From: RUG100 sp050953425
GTDB taxonomy: Bacteria; Bacillota; Clostridia; Peptostreptococcales; Anaerovoracaceae
Reading direction: 5' to 3'
DNA length: 64,000 bases
Assembly (NCBI GenBank): GCA_050953425.1
Contig: JBMNMQ010000006.1
Location: forward strand, 1-64,000
The notes under the pieces are model-generated. The model searched no databases. It was not told the DNA's origin and was given only the letters and a program-made list of their open reading frames with translations. Positions 63,605 through 64,000 of the stretch are shown one piece after another. Numbering within the stretch: position 1 is the first letter of the stretch; each line of letters opens with the position of its first letter. The translations under genes were made by a program, and so were the position numbers.

Positions 63605-63714
63605 CCGGTCCGGCGCCGGTGTCATAAAAAACGCATCCGCATCGACCCTGCGCAGCGCCGGAAAACGGGCGCCCGGGAAGCGGATGCTTGATCTTGCTAC
63701 AGGAGGAATGCCGC

Positions 63715-64000
63715 ATGAGCACAGAGATATCGTTTCGCTTTGCCGAACGAAAGGACACGCCGCTGATTCTGTCGTTTGTCAGAGCGCTGGCGGATTATGA
63801 GAAGATGGCCGGGGAAGTGGTGACCGACGAGGAAACGCTGGAAACCTGGATCTTCGATAAGCAGAAAGCGGAGGTGATCTTTGCGCTGGCCGACGGGGAG
63901 GAAGCGGGATTCGCCCTGTTCTTCCACAATTTCTCGACATTCCTCGGCAGAGCGGGGATTTATCTGGAGGACCTTTTCGTCAAGCCCGAGTACAGGGGCC
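63715..64000 (+). CDS. GNAT-family acetyltransferase (cut by window edge)
   Basis: The first 95 codons of an acetyltransferase: MSTEISFRFAERKDTPLIL, then FALFFHNFSTFLGRAGIYLEDLFVKPEYRG, which is the beta4 strand and the start of the acetyl-CoA pyrophosphate loop. The pattern resembles the diamine (spermidine) N-acetyltransferase branch. AGGAGG lies eight bases before ATG 63715. The C-terminal half is outside the window. Confidence 0.88.
   Translation, partial: MSTEISFRFAERKDTPLILSFVRALADYEKMAGEVVTDEETLETWIFDKQKAEVIFALADGEEAGFALFFHNFSTFLGRAGIYLEDLFVKPEYRG

Noticed and set aside
63634..63690. Terminator between the nucleotidyltransferase and GNAT genes
   Set aside because: The 8-bp inverted repeat has its T-run only on the minus strand, where no gene needs it. 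The long inner part is not a clear stem.

Overview
The window is a 64 kb, G+C-rich stretch of a Bacillota (Firmicutes) chromosome that contains the replication origin. The core is rpmH-rnpA-yidD-yidC-khpB(jag)-mnmE-mnmG-rsmG-parA-parB reading left and dnaA-dnaN-recF-gyrB-gyrA reading right, the classical Gram-positive origin layout. Two parS sites flank parAB, and DnaA boxes lie on both sides of dnaA, with a DnaA-trio-like element before dnaN. Indolepyruvate:ferredoxin oxidoreductase genes, a CoA-disulfide reductase fusion and an RsbW/SigB-type pair suggest an anaerobic, amino-acid-using, Clostridia-like organism. The family cannot be fixed from sequence alone.

Layout. 0-2.4 kb: iorA-iorB on the minus strand, with iorA broken by seven single-base insertions. 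2.7-8.4 kb: rpmE, a secreted YD-repeat-like protein, a seven-helix membrane LuxR regulator and a large secreted M28 peptidase. 8.8-13.8 kb: the branched-chain amino acid cluster ilvB-ilvN-ilvC-(terminator)-ilvD. 14.3-19.2 kb: two VOC proteins, a four-module CoA-disulfide reductase/rhodanese/TusA/DsrE fusion behind a CRP-type palindrome, and a convergent Crp/Fnr regulator. 19.4-24.4 kb: small membrane proteins, a CIRCE-controlled hsp20, a PrsW-type protease with a probable AUU start, tRNA-Arg(CCU) and a DUF434 protein. 25-31.4 kb: purB, then purA-alr-tetR, then a degenerate amidohydrolase. 31.4-54.8 kb: a candidate small RNA, a lipoprotein, the origin core, an anti-sigma/sigma pair joined to gyrA, and trpS. 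55-64 kb: nitroreductase, PlsC with an ArsR remnant behind it, PAP2 phosphatase, a DUF2148 protein, a shikimate-kinase-like pseudokinase, a marR-MATE operon with palindromic operators, a nucleotidyltransferase, and a GNAT acetyltransferase cut by the window edge.

How the parts fit. Replication, segregation, topoisomerase and tRNA-modification genes are organised around oriC, and a second DnaA-box group lies 12 kb away at trpS. The sulfur-handling fusion, its palindrome at about -41 and the neighbouring Crp/Fnr protein (two Cys in its sensor barrel and a CRP-like recognition helix) look like one regulatory unit for CoA persulfide or disulfide stress. Nearly every long intergenic gap carries its own private tandem repeat (units of about 22 to 90 bp, not shared between loci). 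That is the most unusual large-scale property of the window.
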